Shown: positions 16,404 to 25,622 of the stretch, piece by piece
How the letters are laid out: every line of letters starts with the position of its first letter
How positions within the stretch are numbered: position 1 is the stretch's first letter
Origin: an uncultured Acidobacteriia bacterium
GTDB lineage: Bacteria; Acidobacteriota; Terriglobia; Bryobacterales; Bryobacteraceae
Length of the DNA: 64,000 nucleotides
Assembly: GCA_903828455.1 (NCBI GenBank)
Contig: CAIKMJ010000078.1
Coordinates: 1 to 64,000 of the forward strand
Direction: 5' to 3'
The notes under the pieces: model-generated
Told to the model about the DNA's origin: nothing
The model's database searches: none
Seen by the model: the letters and a program-made list of their open reading frames with translations, nothing else
Program-made: the position numbers and the translations under genes

Positions 16404-17165
16404 CTATGACTTCTTCAACGACGGCCACTCCGGCTTCCGCTTCTCGGCAAAGGCCAGCACGCCTTCTTTATAGTCGTCGCTCGCCAGCAGCCGGTCGCGT
16501 ATCTGCCGCCCGATCTGCCCCGCGTGCGCCCACCCCGCTCCGCTGCCGGTCTGATGCACCAGGTCCAGCCCCGCGCCGATCGCCATCGGGCTGAACCCCG
16601 CAATCATCGTCGCGATCTCCGCCGCGCGCGCCTCCGGCTGCTCGGCGATCTCGGAAACGAGGCCCCACGTCAGCGCCTCGCCCGCCGTAAAATCGCGCCC
16701 CGTCAGGCTGAGCTCCAGCATGCGCCGCTGCCCCACCGCGTGCTCCACCGCCCGATAGATCAGCATCGGCCACAGCCCCACGCGGATCTCGGTCAGCGCG
16801 AACCGCGTCTCCGGATGCGCCACCACAATATGTGCGTTCGCCGCCAGTCCCACGCCCGCCGCCAGCGCCGCGCCGCCAATGCCCGCCACCACCGGCTTGC
16901 GCACCCGGTGGATCATTGTGAACAGCTTTTCGTGGATGCCCGCCAGTTGCACCGTGTCGCACGCCAGCGATTCGCGCAGGTCCATCCCGGCACAGAACAT
17001 GTCGCCCTTGCCGGTCAGCAGCACCGCGCCGATCGAGGCATCGTTGCTCGCGTGGTCGAACGCCTCCACCAGCCTGCGGCACAGTTCAATGGTGAGCGCA
17101 TTCCGCTTCTCCGGCCGGTCCAGCGTTATGTGGTACACGCGGCCCGTTTGTTTGAGGTCAATCAA
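16404..17165 (-). CDS. Enoyl-CoA hydratase/isomerase family protein
   Basis: A 253-residue crotonase-fold enzyme that hydrates or isomerises an enoyl-CoA. The oxyanion-hole segments are GDMFCAGMDL (about residues 54-63) and GIGGAALAAGVGLAA (about 96-110). The segment ALTEIRVGLWP lies where a second catalytic acid is expected. In the first site, where the usual glutamate of hydratases stands, I see alanines, so activity as a classical hydratase is uncertain. It overlaps the AtuA C-terminal-domain gene by 8 bp and is the last core gene of the operon, matching the AtuE/LiuC position in terpene or leucine degradation operons. Confidence 0.88.
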   Translation of the reverse strand: MIDLKQTGRVYHITLDRPEKRNALTIELCRRLVEAFDHASNDASIGAVLLTGKGDMFCAGMDLRESLACDTVQLAGIHEKLFTMIHRVRKPVVAGIGGAALAAGVGLAANAHIVVAHPETRFALTEIRVGLWPMLIYRAVEHAVGQRRMLELSLTGRDFTAGEALTWGLVSEIAEQPEARAAEIATMIAGFSPMAIGAGLDLVHQTGSGAGWAHAGQIGRQIRDRLLASDDYKEGVLAFAEKRKPEWPSLKKS

Positions 17166-17472
17166 TTTCGATCTCCATGCGCAGCAGCGCCGCGCCGTAC
17201 GTCTTGCCCTGCGCGTCGATGCGCAGCGATACCGTGCCGCCGCCGCCCAGCGCGCCGTGCAGCAGCAGATTGATCGCGCCGAGGTTCGGCAGCTCGAAGC
17301 GCTCCACCTCGCCCGTCACGCGGTCGCCGAAGAAGGCCTTCACGCGCTCCGGCGTCACTTCGCGCAGGATCACCGGATAGTATTCCGGCCGCAGCGCGAT
17401 CACGCCGATATTCGACGTGTCGCCCTTGTCGCCCGAGCGCGTATGGGCGACCGTGGAAAGCGGTTGCTTCAT
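17158..17472 (-). CDS. AtuA-related C-terminal-domain protein
   Basis: A 104-residue protein beginning with VAHTRSGDKGDTSNIGVIAL, the signature of the C-terminal domain of AtuA proteins, followed by ELPNLGAINLLLHGALGGGG. In many bacteria this domain is fused to the AtuA body; here it is a separate gene that overlaps the AtuA gene by 4 bp, so the two products probably form a complex. The exact reaction of AtuA is not established. Confidence 0.85.
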   Translation of the reverse strand: MKQPLSTVAHTRSGDKGDTSNIGVIALRPEYYPVILREVTPERVKAFFGDRVTGEVERFELPNLGAINLLLHGALGGGGTVSLRIDAQGKTYGAALLRMEIEID

Positions 17473-18803
17473 GCCACCACCTCCACGCGTGTCTCGATCT
17501 CTTCACGCGGGATCAGCGCGGACCAGTACGCCACGATCTCGCGCACCGGCGGACGCCCTTCGCCGAAGCCGGTCGCTCCCGGCGGCCCGTTGAGTACCAG
17601 CGGGATCAGTTCGCGCGTGAACCGGTCCACCATCCTGCGGTCCTCGCCGCGCACGCCAATGCGCAGCTGGATCTCCGGCGGATCGGGGTTCGGCGGCGCC
17701 GCCGGCCCGGCGCACGCGTTGTAGCCGAAGTATTCGGTGTGGATTTCGTCGAACCGCAGGCCGAGCGTTTCGAGCCGCTGCCGCACCACGCGGTCGGCCG
17801 CGCGTGCTTTTTCGAGCGCCTGCGGCCACGAATAAACCAGCGTCCCGATGGACTTCCATCCATCGGTGTAGCTGATCGAAAGCTTCAGCGTCGGCGGGCG
17901 CGCGCCCCCGCGGATGCCGGTCACGCGCACGCGGTCCGGCGCCGTGTCGGCCAGCTGGATGGTAGTGAAGTCGGCCGTGCAGTCGGGCGTCATGTAGCGA
18001 TGCGGGTCGCCCAGCTCGTACAGCAATTGTTCTTTGACAACGTCGGAATGCACGCGCCCGCCCGCCTTCGCGTGCTTTGTCACCGTGAACGATCCATCGG
18101 CTTCGGCTTCGATGATCGGATACCCGATGTTCGCCATATCGGGAATCGCCTGCCAGTCCATCTGGCAGTTGCCGCCCGTGCACTGCGCGCCGCATTCGAT
18201 GATGTGCCCGGCAATCGTGCCCGCCGCCAGCTTGTCGTACTCATCCGGCCGCCAGCCGAACCGGTGTACCATCGGCGCCAGCGTCAGCGCCGTGTCGGTC
18301 GAGCGGCCCGCGATCACCACGTCGGCTCCCGTGTCGAGCGCCTCGGCGAGCGGAAACGCGCCGATATAAGCGTTCGCCGAAAGGATGCGCGGCCGTATCG
18401 AAGCGATCGGCTCGCCCGTATCCATATCGCGCATCTCGTAGCCCTTGCCCGTGAATTCATCGATGCGATGAAACACATCGTCGCCATGCACAACCGCGAC
18501 CTTCAGCCCGGGCGCCGCGGCCAACACCGCCCGCGCGCAGGCCACCGGATTGACGCCGCCCGCATTCGCGACGACCTTGATGTTGCGCTCCCGCAGCCGC
18601 GCGGCGAGCCGCCCGATCAGGGGAGGGAAGTCGCGCGCGTAACCGAGCGCCGGGTCCTCCTGCTTCTGCTTCTGCAGGATCGACATCGTCACTTCCGCCA
18701 GATAGTCGAGCACCAGAAAGTCGATGGGGCCTTCATCGACAAGGCGTACCGGCGCTTCCAGCCAGTCGCCCCAAAAGCCCTGTCCATTGGCGATGCGGAT
18801 CAT
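17469..18803 (-). CDS. atuA: Acyclic terpene utilisation AtuA family protein (main domain)
   Basis: A 444-residue protein of the AtuA (DUF1446) family, starting MIRIANGQGFWGDWLEAP. Family-like segments are DFLVLDYLAEVTMSIL, VANAGGVNPVACARAVL, ADVVIAGRSTDTALTL and GHIIECGAQCTGGN. AtuA is needed for growth on acyclic terpenes in Pseudomonas, but its catalytic role is unknown. It overlaps both the upstream carboxyltransferase gene and the downstream C-terminal-domain gene by 4 bp each. Confidence 0.9.
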   Translation of the reverse strand: MIRIANGQGFWGDWLEAPVRLVDEGPIDFLVLDYLAEVTMSILQKQKQEDPALGYARDFPPLIGRLAARLRERNIKVVANAGGVNPVACARAVLAAAPGLKVAVVHGDDVFHRIDEFTGKGYEMRDMDTGEPIASIRPRILSANAYIGAFPLAEALDTGADVVIAGRSTDTALTLAPMVHRFGWRPDEYDKLAAGTIAGHIIECGAQCTGGNCQMDWQAIPDMANIGYPIIEAEADGSFTVTKHAKAGGRVHSDVVKEQLLYELGDPHRYMTPDCTADFTTIQLADTAPDRVRVTGIRGGARPPTLKLSISYTDGWKSIGTLVYSWPQALEKARAADRVVRQRLETLGLRFDEIHTEYFGYNACAGPAAPPNPDPPEIQLRIGVRGEDRRMVDRFTRELIPLVLNGPPGATGFGEGRPPVREIVAYWSALIPREEIETRVEVVA

Positions 18804-20434
18804 CCGAGCGTCTCCAGCGCCAGCGGCGTCGCGCGCGGATGGTTCATTGCGACCTCCACCGCCAGCGTCAATACTTCGCGTGTCTCCAGCGGATCGATCA
18901 CCGCATCGCAGTGGCCGCGAGCCGCGGCGTACTTCGCGTCGAGCCAGCGTTCGTAGTCGGCGCGCGTGCGTTCAATCGAAGCCGCCAGCTCATCCGGCAC
19001 CGGCGCGCCGGACTTCTTCAGCTTCTCCAGCTCCGGAGCGAACAGCGCCTGCACCGCCGAGTCGCCCTCCATCACGCCGATGCGCGCCGTCGGCCAGCTG
19101 AACGTGAAGTTCGGATCGAAGCCCTGCCCGGCCATCGCGTAGTAGCCGGCCCCGCTCGCGTGATTCGTCGTCAGCACAATGCGCGGCACCGATGCGCAGG
19201 ACATGGTCTCCACCATCTCGGCCCCTGCACGTATGATGCCTTCGCTCTCCGCTTCGAGCCCGACCATGAAGCCCGAAACGTCCTGAACGTAGATGATCGG
19301 CATGCCGCCGCGATCGGCCATCTCGACGAAATACGCCACCTTGCGCGCCGTCTCGGTGTAGATGATGCCGCCGATGCGCGGCTTGAGGAAGCCGCGGCGA
19401 TTGGCGATCACCGCCACCGGATGCCCGTTCAGCCGCGCCGTCGCGCACAGCATCTCGGGCGCGAATTCCGCCTGGAACTCGACGAAGTCGTCGCGGTCGA
19501 AGATGCGGCTGAGCAGCTCTTCCACCGGATAGGGCAGCCGGTGATCGGGCGGCAATACGCCGTACAGGCCGTCCGCCGGATGCGCCGGCGTACTTGCCGG
19601 CGGGGCGGCCGCGGGCAGCGGCAACTGGCGGAAGCGCATGCGGATCCTGTCGAGGCAATCGCCGTCGCTCTTCGCCACGTAGTGGGCAACGCCGCTGGTG
19701 GCGTTATGCAGATGCGCTCCGCCCAGCGCTTCCTGGCTGATCGCCTGGCCGGTCGCGCCCTTCACCAGATTCGGCCCGCCGAGTCCCATGAAGCTCGTGC
19801 CTTCCACCATGATGATGAAGTCGCTGAGCGCCGGCAGGTACGCGCCTCCCGCGATGCACGGCCCCATGACGGCGGAAATCTGCGGCACCCGCAGCTTGCG
19901 CCGCATCAGCGAGTTGTAGAAGAAGATGCGGCCGGCGCCGTACTGGCCGGGGAAGATGCCGTCCTGATAAGGAAGATTGACGCCCGCCGAATCGACCAGA
20001 TAAACGATCGGCACGCGGTTACGCATGGCGATCTCCTGCGCGCGCAGAATCTTGGTGATCGTCTCCGGCCACCACGCGCCGGCCTTCACCGTGGCGTCGT
20101 TGGCGACGATCACAGCCGCGCGCCCTTCGATCTTCCCGATGCCCGTAATTACACCGGCGGCGGGTGCCTGGCCGTCGTACTGGTCGTATGCGACGAGCAG
20201 CCCGATTTCAAGCAAGCGAGAGCCGGGATCGACGAGCGCCGCGATTCGCTCCCGCGCCGTCATCTTTCCGGCGCTGTGCTGCTTTTCGATGCGCTGCGCG
20301 CCGCCGCCCTCGCGGAGCTTCGCTTCAAGGTGACGAAGCGAATCGACCAGATGCCGCATCTGCGCCGACCGCGCCACCGACTGCGCGGCGGAAGGCGACT
20401 CATCCGGCGGTTCACTCGAAGGCGACTGGATCAT
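18800..20434 (-). CDS. Acyl-CoA carboxylase carboxyltransferase (beta) subunit
   Basis: A 544-residue biotin-dependent carboxyltransferase of the methylcrotonyl-/geranyl-CoA carboxylase beta type (LiuB/AtuC-like). Two crotonase-like halves are seen, with GPCIAGGAYLPALSDF and GGPNLVKGATGQ in the first and NRRGFLKPRIGG and NHASGAGYYAMAG in the second. I chose the ATG at 20434 (MIQSPSSEPP); an upstream ATG at 20506 would overlap the divergent promoter. It heads the operon, but no biotin carboxylase/biotin carrier subunit is in the window. Substrate inferred from context only. Confidence 0.9.
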   Translation of the reverse strand: MIQSPSSEPPDESPSAAQSVARSAQMRHLVDSLRHLEAKLREGGGAQRIEKQHSAGKMTARERIAALVDPGSRLLEIGLLVAYDQYDGQAPAAGVITGIGKIEGRAAVIVANDATVKAGAWWPETITKILRAQEIAMRNRVPIVYLVDSAGVNLPYQDGIFPGQYGAGRIFFYNSLMRRKLRVPQISAVMGPCIAGGAYLPALSDFIIMVEGTSFMGLGGPNLVKGATGQAISQEALGGAHLHNATSGVAHYVAKSDGDCLDRIRMRFRQLPLPAAAPPASTPAHPADGLYGVLPPDHRLPYPVEELLSRIFDRDDFVEFQAEFAPEMLCATARLNGHPVAVIANRRGFLKPRIGGIIYTETARKVAYFVEMADRGGMPIIYVQDVSGFMVGLEAESEGIIRAGAEMVETMSCASVPRIVLTTNHASGAGYYAMAGQGFDPNFTFSWPTARIGVMEGDSAVQALFAPELEKLKKSGAPVPDELAASIERTRADYERWLDAKYAAARGHCDAVIDPLETREVLTLAVEVAMNHPRATPLALETLG

Positions 20435-20530
20435 CGACGAATAGTTTATCCGGCGCGAGGCCGGAATGGCGAGTACGCATGTGAGCCACGTATGTAAGCG
20501 CGGCATCGCCGGCGCGCGGAGTCCAGCCGG

Positions 20531-20536
20531 TAAAAT
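20531..20536 (+). promoter_or_regulatory. -10-like hexamer TAAAAT before the exported RidA-like gene
   Basis: TAAAAT lies 14 bp before the ATG at 20551 in the short divergent gap with the carboxyltransferase operon. No convincing -35 or ribosome binding site is visible. Confidence 0.3.
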
Positions 20537-20550
20537 AGCGGCACGGACTC

Positions 20551-21588
20551 ATGACAGAACCGATGGACGTGCGGCGACCGGAGTGGCGACCGGGGCATCT
20601 GTGCGTGACCGCGCTGCTGCTCGCGGCGCTGGCTGCGCCGTTGCCCGCGGCGAAGAAGTCTGCCGACGACTTCAGCGACAGCGTCACGCAGGTCCTCGCG
20701 CTGCCGAAGGATCCGCCCGCCGTGGCAACCGGCGAGACGCGGCGGCTGGTCTTTCATGTCTCGCCGCTTACGGCGAAGGGCCTGCTGTCTCAGCAAACGA
20801 AGGACGCGATGCACGCAATCCTCAAGGCAAATGGCGGCGCGCCGGTGATCCACATCCGAGCGTTTGTCGGCGGCAGCGGAGACCTGCGCCGCGTGCCGCA
20901 GCTGGTGAGCGAAGTTCTCGCGGGGAAGAAGGTGCCGCTGCCGTCGGTCACGGTGGTGCGAGCAGGCGGTCTGGCGCTGCAGGGTGCGGAAGTGGTGCTG
21001 GAAGCCGTGTCGCTGGCGAAGAAGGACGCGAATCCGGACGGCATCGGCTTCATCGAAGGCCAGCAGGCGGCGGGCGAAACGGGAACGACGGCGCTCGGGA
21101 AGTCGCTCGATGCGGTGAAGGCGCGGGCCGGCGCTGCTGTGGTGGTGCGGGTGAGCTGCTTTGTGAGTGCGGATGGCGCGCTGAACGAAATGACGGCACT
21201 GGCTGCCTCGCGCTTTCCCGTCGCCGCGATCGACGTGGTCCAGACGGTGCGTGCTCCGCTGCGGACCGAAGCCACCTGCGAAGCGGTGACGCGCGGCGGC
21301 GACGTCAAGGCGGCGAAGCTGGCGTTCACCGGCACGCGCATCGCCATCGGGGCGGATGAAAAGGCGGCGGCGACCGCGTTCCAGCGTCTCGACAGAGATC
21401 TGGCCGAGGCCGGAGCCGGGCAGGGAAGCATCGTCGCGACGGGGATCTATCCTTTGCTCGACCGGATCGGCGAGATGGCGCGCGGGTTGCGAGGCAAGGC
21501 CGGGGCCGTGACCGTGGTTCCGTTCGAGGGCGTATCCACCCTCGATGCAGCATTCGCGGTCGATGCTGTCGCGACCGCGGCCCAATAG
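20551..21588 (+). CDS. Exported protein, possibly two RidA-like (YjgF) domains
   Basis: A 345-residue protein with a signal peptide (HLCVTALLLAALAAPLPAA). Two segments resemble RidA subunits. The first (about 40-155) ends VPLPSVTVVRAGGLALQGAEVVLEAVS. The second (about 160-250) has AAVVVRVSCFVSADG and ends with TVRAPLRTEATCEAV. RidA proteins deaminate reactive enamines or bind small metabolites in the cytosol; an exported tandem form would be unusual. I see no clear active-site arginine, so function is open. Alternative start: ATG at 20563. Confidence 0.6.
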   Translation: MTEPMDVRRPEWRPGHLCVTALLLAALAAPLPAAKKSADDFSDSVTQVLALPKDPPAVATGETRRLVFHVSPLTAKGLLSQQTKDAMHAILKANGGAPVIHIRAFVGGSGDLRRVPQLVSEVLAGKKVPLPSVTVVRAGGLALQGAEVVLEAVSLAKKDANPDGIGFIEGQQAAGETGTTALGKSLDAVKARAGAAVVVRVSCFVSADGALNEMTALAASRFPVAAIDVVQTVRAPLRTEATCEAVTRGGDVKAAKLAFTGTRIAIGADEKAAATAFQRLDRDLAEAGAGQGSIVATGIYPLLDRIGEMARGLRGKAGAVTVVPFEGVSTLDAAFAVDAVATAAQ

Positions 21589-21595
21589 CCTTGCG

Positions 21596-21922
21596 CTAGC
21601 GTCGGCGCCGCTGGCGGCGCTGCACGGCGGAGGCGGTCGCGAGGATCAGGATCGCGTTCAGCCCGCCGCACATGACCGGGAACATCACGCACATGCCGAG
21701 GGCGGTGTTCAGCGGACGCAACATTTCCGCGCCGTACGGCAGCAATTCCACCAGCTGCCAGGTGAGCAGCGCGAACAGGCTCCACGGCATGGTGAGGAGA
21801 ATCACCGGAACGCTGCCATGGCCCGTCATGTTGAGGCCGAGACGCTGCGAAAAGAAAAACACCGCGAGAACCAGGACCCAGTAGATACCCGCGATTGCCG
21901 GAGCTCGCTCCGCGGAGAACAT
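21596..21922 (-). CDS. Small integral membrane protein, unknown function
   Basis: A 108-residue protein with about three hydrophobic segments (GIYWVLVLAVFFFSQ, VPVILLTMPWSLFALLTWQL, MCVMFPVMCGGLNAILILA) and a very basic C-terminal tail (QRRQRRRR). It lies 14 bp downstream of the DsbD-TlpA gene on the same strand and is probably cotranscribed with it. No family recognised. Confidence 0.65.
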   Translation of the reverse strand: MFSAERAPAIAGIYWVLVLAVFFFSQRLGLNMTGHGSVPVILLTMPWSLFALLTWQLVELLPYGAEMLRPLNTALGMCVMFPVMCGGLNAILILATASAVQRRQRRRR

Positions 21923-21936
21923 TGCGCCTCCCTGTA

Positions 21937-24285
21937 TCAGCCGGCGTTCTGCGCCTTTGCCACGGCGGCGCGAATCTCGGCCGGTTTGGCAAGGCCGTTG
22001 AAGCGCTGTACGGGTTTGCCGGCGCGGTCGAACACAATGGTCACCGGCAGCGCGTCGAACGAGCCCGTGCCGATCCCGACTGTGTAGCGCATCGGGGTCT
22101 TTGCGAGGAACGGCTTCACCGCGTCGACTCCGCCGTCATCCATCGCGATGCCGACGACTTCGACGCCCTTCGACGCCATTTCTTCGTGGAGGCGATTGAA
22201 CTCGGGAATCTCCTCGCGGCAGGGCACGCACCAGGTGGCCCAGTAGTTCAGCACCACGACTTTGCCCCTCCATGAGGACGTTGCGAGAGCGGCGCCATCG
22301 AGCGTGTGGAACGGAGCGCCATCGAGCGCGGGCTCGGCAGCGGTCGCCGCTGTTGACTTCGCCGCGGCGGGCGGGTTCAGGAACGCGAGGTACTTTGCTG
22401 AGTCGGTGGTGCGGTCGGCAAAGGTGGAGAGCACATTGTGCGAGGAGTCGTAGAGGACGTAGAAGGGAATTGCGACTGTGTGGAACTGGTCTTCTTCGAG
22501 CTTCTGGAACTTCTTCGCCGCTTCGTCGGTGCGATCGGTATAGAGCTCCACCAGCACCAGGTTCTTCATGGCGGCGCTGATTTCGGGGCGTGTGAAGAGA
22601 TTCGCCTTCATCCATTTGCAGTTGGTGCAGGAGTCGCCGGTGAAGTCGACGAGGACGCGCTTGTCTTCGGCTTTGGCGCGGGCGAAGGCGGCGTCGAGAT
22701 CGTTTTCCAGCCAGAGCAGCTGGCTCGATTCGGTGGCGGCGGCGCCGACCGGGCAGGCATCGGGCGGCGGCAGATACGTTTCGATTTCGCCGAGGCGCTG
22801 GCAGTACATGCCGGGCACGAGGCTCAGTCCGAAGGCGACGATGGCCAGTCCGATGAGCAGGCGGGGCACGCCGAGTTCGTGGTCGCGTGAGATGCCGGGC
22901 AGACGGACGAAGCCGAGCAGGTAGAAGCCGGCGATGGCGAACAGCACGATCCATCCGGCGAGGAAGCGATCGCGCGAGAGCAGGCCCCAGTTGAGGACTT
23001 CGTCGACGTTGTGCAGATACTTCATCATCGCGGCGAGGACGAAGAAGCCCATCACCACTTTCACGCGCGACAGCCATTCGCCCGAGCGCGGCAGCTTCGC
23101 CAGCACGCCGGGGAAGAGCGCGAGCAGGAAGAACGGCAGGGCAAGGCCGGCGGAGAAGACCACCATGCCGAGCACGGGCCGGAGTTTTTCGGCGCCCACC
23201 GAAGCGGCGAGCAGCGTGCCCATGAACGGTCCGACGCAGGCGAACGAGGCCAGCGCGAAGGTCAGCCCCATCAGCAGCGTGCCGAGGATGCCGCCCTGGC
23301 CGGAAGCGTTGTTGAGTTTGGTGAGAACGCCCGAGGGAATGGTGATTTCGAAGGCGCCCAGCAGGCTCATGCCAAAGGTGAAGAACACGATGGAGATGAA
23401 GCCGTTGACCCACACGTTGGAGCCAAGCTGCACGACGCCGGCCGGCCCGACGAACGCGGTGACGAGAAGCCCGAGGCCGCTGAACAGAACCATGATGCCG
23501 AGGCAGAAGGTGATGGCCTGGCCGAGTCCGCTGGCTTTTGGTTTGCCCGGCGCGGGCTGATTGCTCTGGCCCACGAAGTAGGACATGGTGATCGGAATCA
23601 TCGGGAAGACGCAGGGGGTGAAGACGGCGGCGAGGCCGAAGCCGAAGGCCAGAAGGAGGAAGCTGCCGAGTCCGCTTTCGGCGGCGGCGGGAACGGGGGC
23701 AACGGCGGCGCTGGCGGCGGCGCTGGCGACACTGCCGACGGCCGGCCGGGCGGCCGGGGTCTGGTCGTCATCCTTCACTTCGATGTAGCCGGCGGGGAGG
23801 TTGGCTGCGGCGGAGGCGGTTCCCGGCGCGATGTTCAGCGTGGCGGTGACGGTGCGGGTGCGGGGCGGGATGCAGGAGGTTCCGCTGCAGGTCTGGTAGC
23901 GCGGGATGAGCGTGATGGTGGCCGGGCCGGCGGCAGCATCCTTCTTCAGCGCGATGCGGGCGTAGAAGGTCTGCGCGCCTTCGTAGGTCTCGGTGTCCGA
24001 GTTGAAGTTGGGATCGAACCGGCGCACGGGCGGCGGTTCGAAGACGGTGACGCTTTCGATGGCCGGGCTGTCGTTCGACTCCAGCGACGTCGCGATGGGG
24101 CCGGGCGGCGTGGTGAAAGAGTACATGTGCCAGTCCGGATCGATGGCGGCATCGAGACGGCCGAGCACGGTGGCGCCCGGGGCGGCGGCCGGCGGGAGGG
24201 TCAGCTTCCACTGGACGTGGTTAAATTTTTCGCTTTGGCCGAACGAGAGAGCGGCGAGAGAAAGGAGAAGGAACGCGGCGCGCAT
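21937..24285 (-). CDS. DsbD-type thiol:disulfide interchange protein fused to a TlpA-like thioredoxin domain
   Basis: A 782-residue protein. After a signal peptide (MRAAFLLLSLAALSFG) comes a DsbD alpha-like domain with the cysteine pair C-S-G-T-S-C. A membrane domain of about eight helices follows, with cysteines in FTPCVFPMIP and FACVGPFMG. Next is a DsbD gamma-like thioredoxin domain (DSCTNCKWMK). An extra C-terminal TlpA-like domain carries YWATWCVPCREE. It should pass electrons from cytoplasmic thioredoxin across the membrane to periplasmic disulfides. I chose the ATG at 24285 because the signal peptide starts there; longer open sequence upstream lies in plsX. It starts 5 bp after the plsX stop. 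Confidence 0.9.
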   Translation of the reverse strand: MRAAFLLLSLAALSFGQSEKFNHVQWKLTLPPAAAPGATVLGRLDAAIDPDWHMYSFTTPPGPIATSLESNDSPAIESVTVFEPPPVRRFDPNFNSDTETYEGAQTFYARIALKKDAAAGPATITLIPRYQTCSGTSCIPPRTRTVTATLNIAPGTASAAANLPAGYIEVKDDDQTPAARPAVGSVASAAASAAVAPVPAAAESGLGSFLLLAFGFGLAAVFTPCVFPMIPITMSYFVGQSNQPAPGKPKASGLGQAITFCLGIMVLFSGLGLLVTAFVGPAGVVQLGSNVWVNGFISIVFFTFGMSLLGAFEITIPSGVLTKLNNASGQGGILGTLLMGLTFALASFACVGPFMGTLLAASVGAEKLRPVLGMVVFSAGLALPFFLLALFPGVLAKLPRSGEWLSRVKVVMGFFVLAAMMKYLHNVDEVLNWGLLSRDRFLAGWIVLFAIAGFYLLGFVRLPGISRDHELGVPRLLIGLAIVAFGLSLVPGMYCQRLGEIETYLPPPDACPVGAAATESSQLLWLENDLDAAFARAKAEDKRVLVDFTGDSCTNCKWMKANLFTRPEISAAMKNLVLVELYTDRTDEAAKKFQKLEEDQFHTVAIPFYVLYDSSHNVLSTFADRTTDSAKYLAFLNPPAAAKSTAATAAEPALDGAPFHTLDGAALATSSWRGKVVVLNYWATWCVPCREEIPEFNRLHEEMASKGVEVVGIAMDDGGVDAVKPFLAKTPMRYTVGIGTGSFDALPVTIVFDRAGKPVQRFNGLAKPAEIRAAVAKAQNAG

Positions 24286-24290
24286 GGCGC

Positions 24291-25301
24291 TCAGCCCGCG
24301 ATGGCGAATTCGCGCAGGCCTTCCTGAATTCGCTGGTTCATTTTGCTGGCCGCAAAGTCGCCGGCGACGCGAACCGCGTTCTTGATCGCATTGGCGTCGC
24401 TGCGTCCGTGGCATATGATGCACACACCCTTCACTCCGAGGAGCGGGGCGCCTCCATATTCAGAATAGTCGACTCGCTTCTTAAAATCCTTGTAGGCCGA
24501 GCGCGAAAGCGCGTAGCCGATCTTGCGCGTTACGGTGGCTTCGAGCGATTCGCGCAGCATGGAGCGAATCATTTCAACCAGCCCTTCGCTGACCTTCAGC
24601 GCCACGTTGCCGACAAAGCCGTCGCAGACGATGACGTCGGCGTGGCCGGAGAACAGGTCGCGGCCTTCCACGTTGCCGATGAAGTGAACCGGCAGCGACT
24701 TGAGCAGCGGCGTGGCGTCGCGCGTGAGTGCGTTCCCTTTGTGCTCTTCCTCGCCGATGGAGAGCAGGCCGACGCGCGGGCGCTTCACCTTGAGGACGTG
24801 GCGCGAATAGGCCTCGCCCATGAGGCCGAACTGCTGGAGCATTTCCGGTTCGCAATCCACATTGGCGCCGACGTCGACGACGACGACGGGAGTGCCCTTG
24901 TGGGTGGGGAAGATGCCGGTGAGCGCGGGACGATCGACGCCGGGCACTTTGCCGAGCACCATTTTGGCGATGGCCATGCACGCGCCGGTGTTGCCGGCGG
25001 AGATGAAACCATCGGCCTTGCCGCTCGAAACGAGCCGGGCGGCGAGGTGCATGGAACTTCCCTTTTTGGTGCGCGCCGCTTTGGCGGCGTGGTCTTCCAT
25101 GGTGATCCGCTCGTCGGCGTGGATCACTTCAATGGGCAGACTACGGGCTCCCGGATGCGCGGCGAGGGCCGGTTCGACAATGTTCCGGTCCCCCACCAGC
25201 AGAATACGGTGGCCAAGTTCTTTCGCGGCGTGGATTGCGCCTTCGATTTCAGGCGTTGGGGCTTTATCGCCCCCCATCGCGTCTACTGCAATGGTTACCA
25301 T
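24291..25301 (-). CDS. plsX: Phosphate acyltransferase PlsX
   Basis: PlsX turns acyl-ACP into acyl-phosphate, the first step of phospholipid synthesis in most bacteria. The 336-residue protein starts [21 protein letters not shown], the family N-terminus, and shows [13 protein letters not shown] and [14 protein letters not shown]. It lies downstream of rpmF, the conserved yceD-rpmF-plsX order. Confidence 0.96.
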   Translation of the reverse strand: MVTIAVDAMGGDKAPTPEIEGAIHAAKELGHRILLVGDRNIVEPALAAHPGARSLPIEVIHADERITMEDHAAKAARTKKGSSMHLAARLVSSGKADGFISAGNTGACMAIAKMVLGKVPGVDRPALTGIFPTHKGTPVVVVDVGANVDCEPEMLQQFGLMGEAYSRHVLKVKRPRVGLLSIGEEEHKGNALTRDATPLLKSLPVHFIGNVEGRDLFSGHADVIVCDGFVGNVALKVSEGLVEMIRSMLRESLEATVTRKIGYALSRSAYKDFKKRVDYSEYGGAPLLGVKGVCIICHGRSDANAIKNAVRVAGDFAASKMNQRIQEGLREFAIAG

Positions 25302-25418
25302 TCGCTCAGTCAGCTTATCTCGGATTGAGAGAGAATGCTACGCATGCCGGATTTAGAGACAGCGCGACGGATCTCGCCGTAAAAGAGATTGCCGCGCATC
25401 TCCGCCTGACCGGGATTG

Positions 25419-25601
25419 CTAGGCAGTGGTGGTCTCGATGACTTCGCGACCCTTGTACTGGCCGCAGCTCGGGCAAACGCGGTGCGGGAGTTTGGGTTCG
25501 TGGCAATTGGGGCACTCGGCGAAGGCCGGCTTGCGGAGGGCGTCGTGCGCGCGGCGCTTCTGCGTGCGGGCGTTGGAGTGGCGTCGTTTCGGATTCGGCA
25601 T
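25419..25601 (-). CDS. rpmF: 50S ribosomal protein L32
   Basis: A 60-residue protein starting MPNPKRRHSNARTQKRRAHD, typical of L32. It has a zinc ribbon made of CPNC and CPSC. It sits between the YceD-like gene and plsX as in many bacteria. Confidence 0.97.
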   Translation of the reverse strand: MPNPKRRHSNARTQKRRAHDALRKPAFAECPNCHEPKLPHRVCPSCGQYKGREVIETTTA

Positions 25602-25622
25602 TGCTTAATTCACTTTCTCGGA

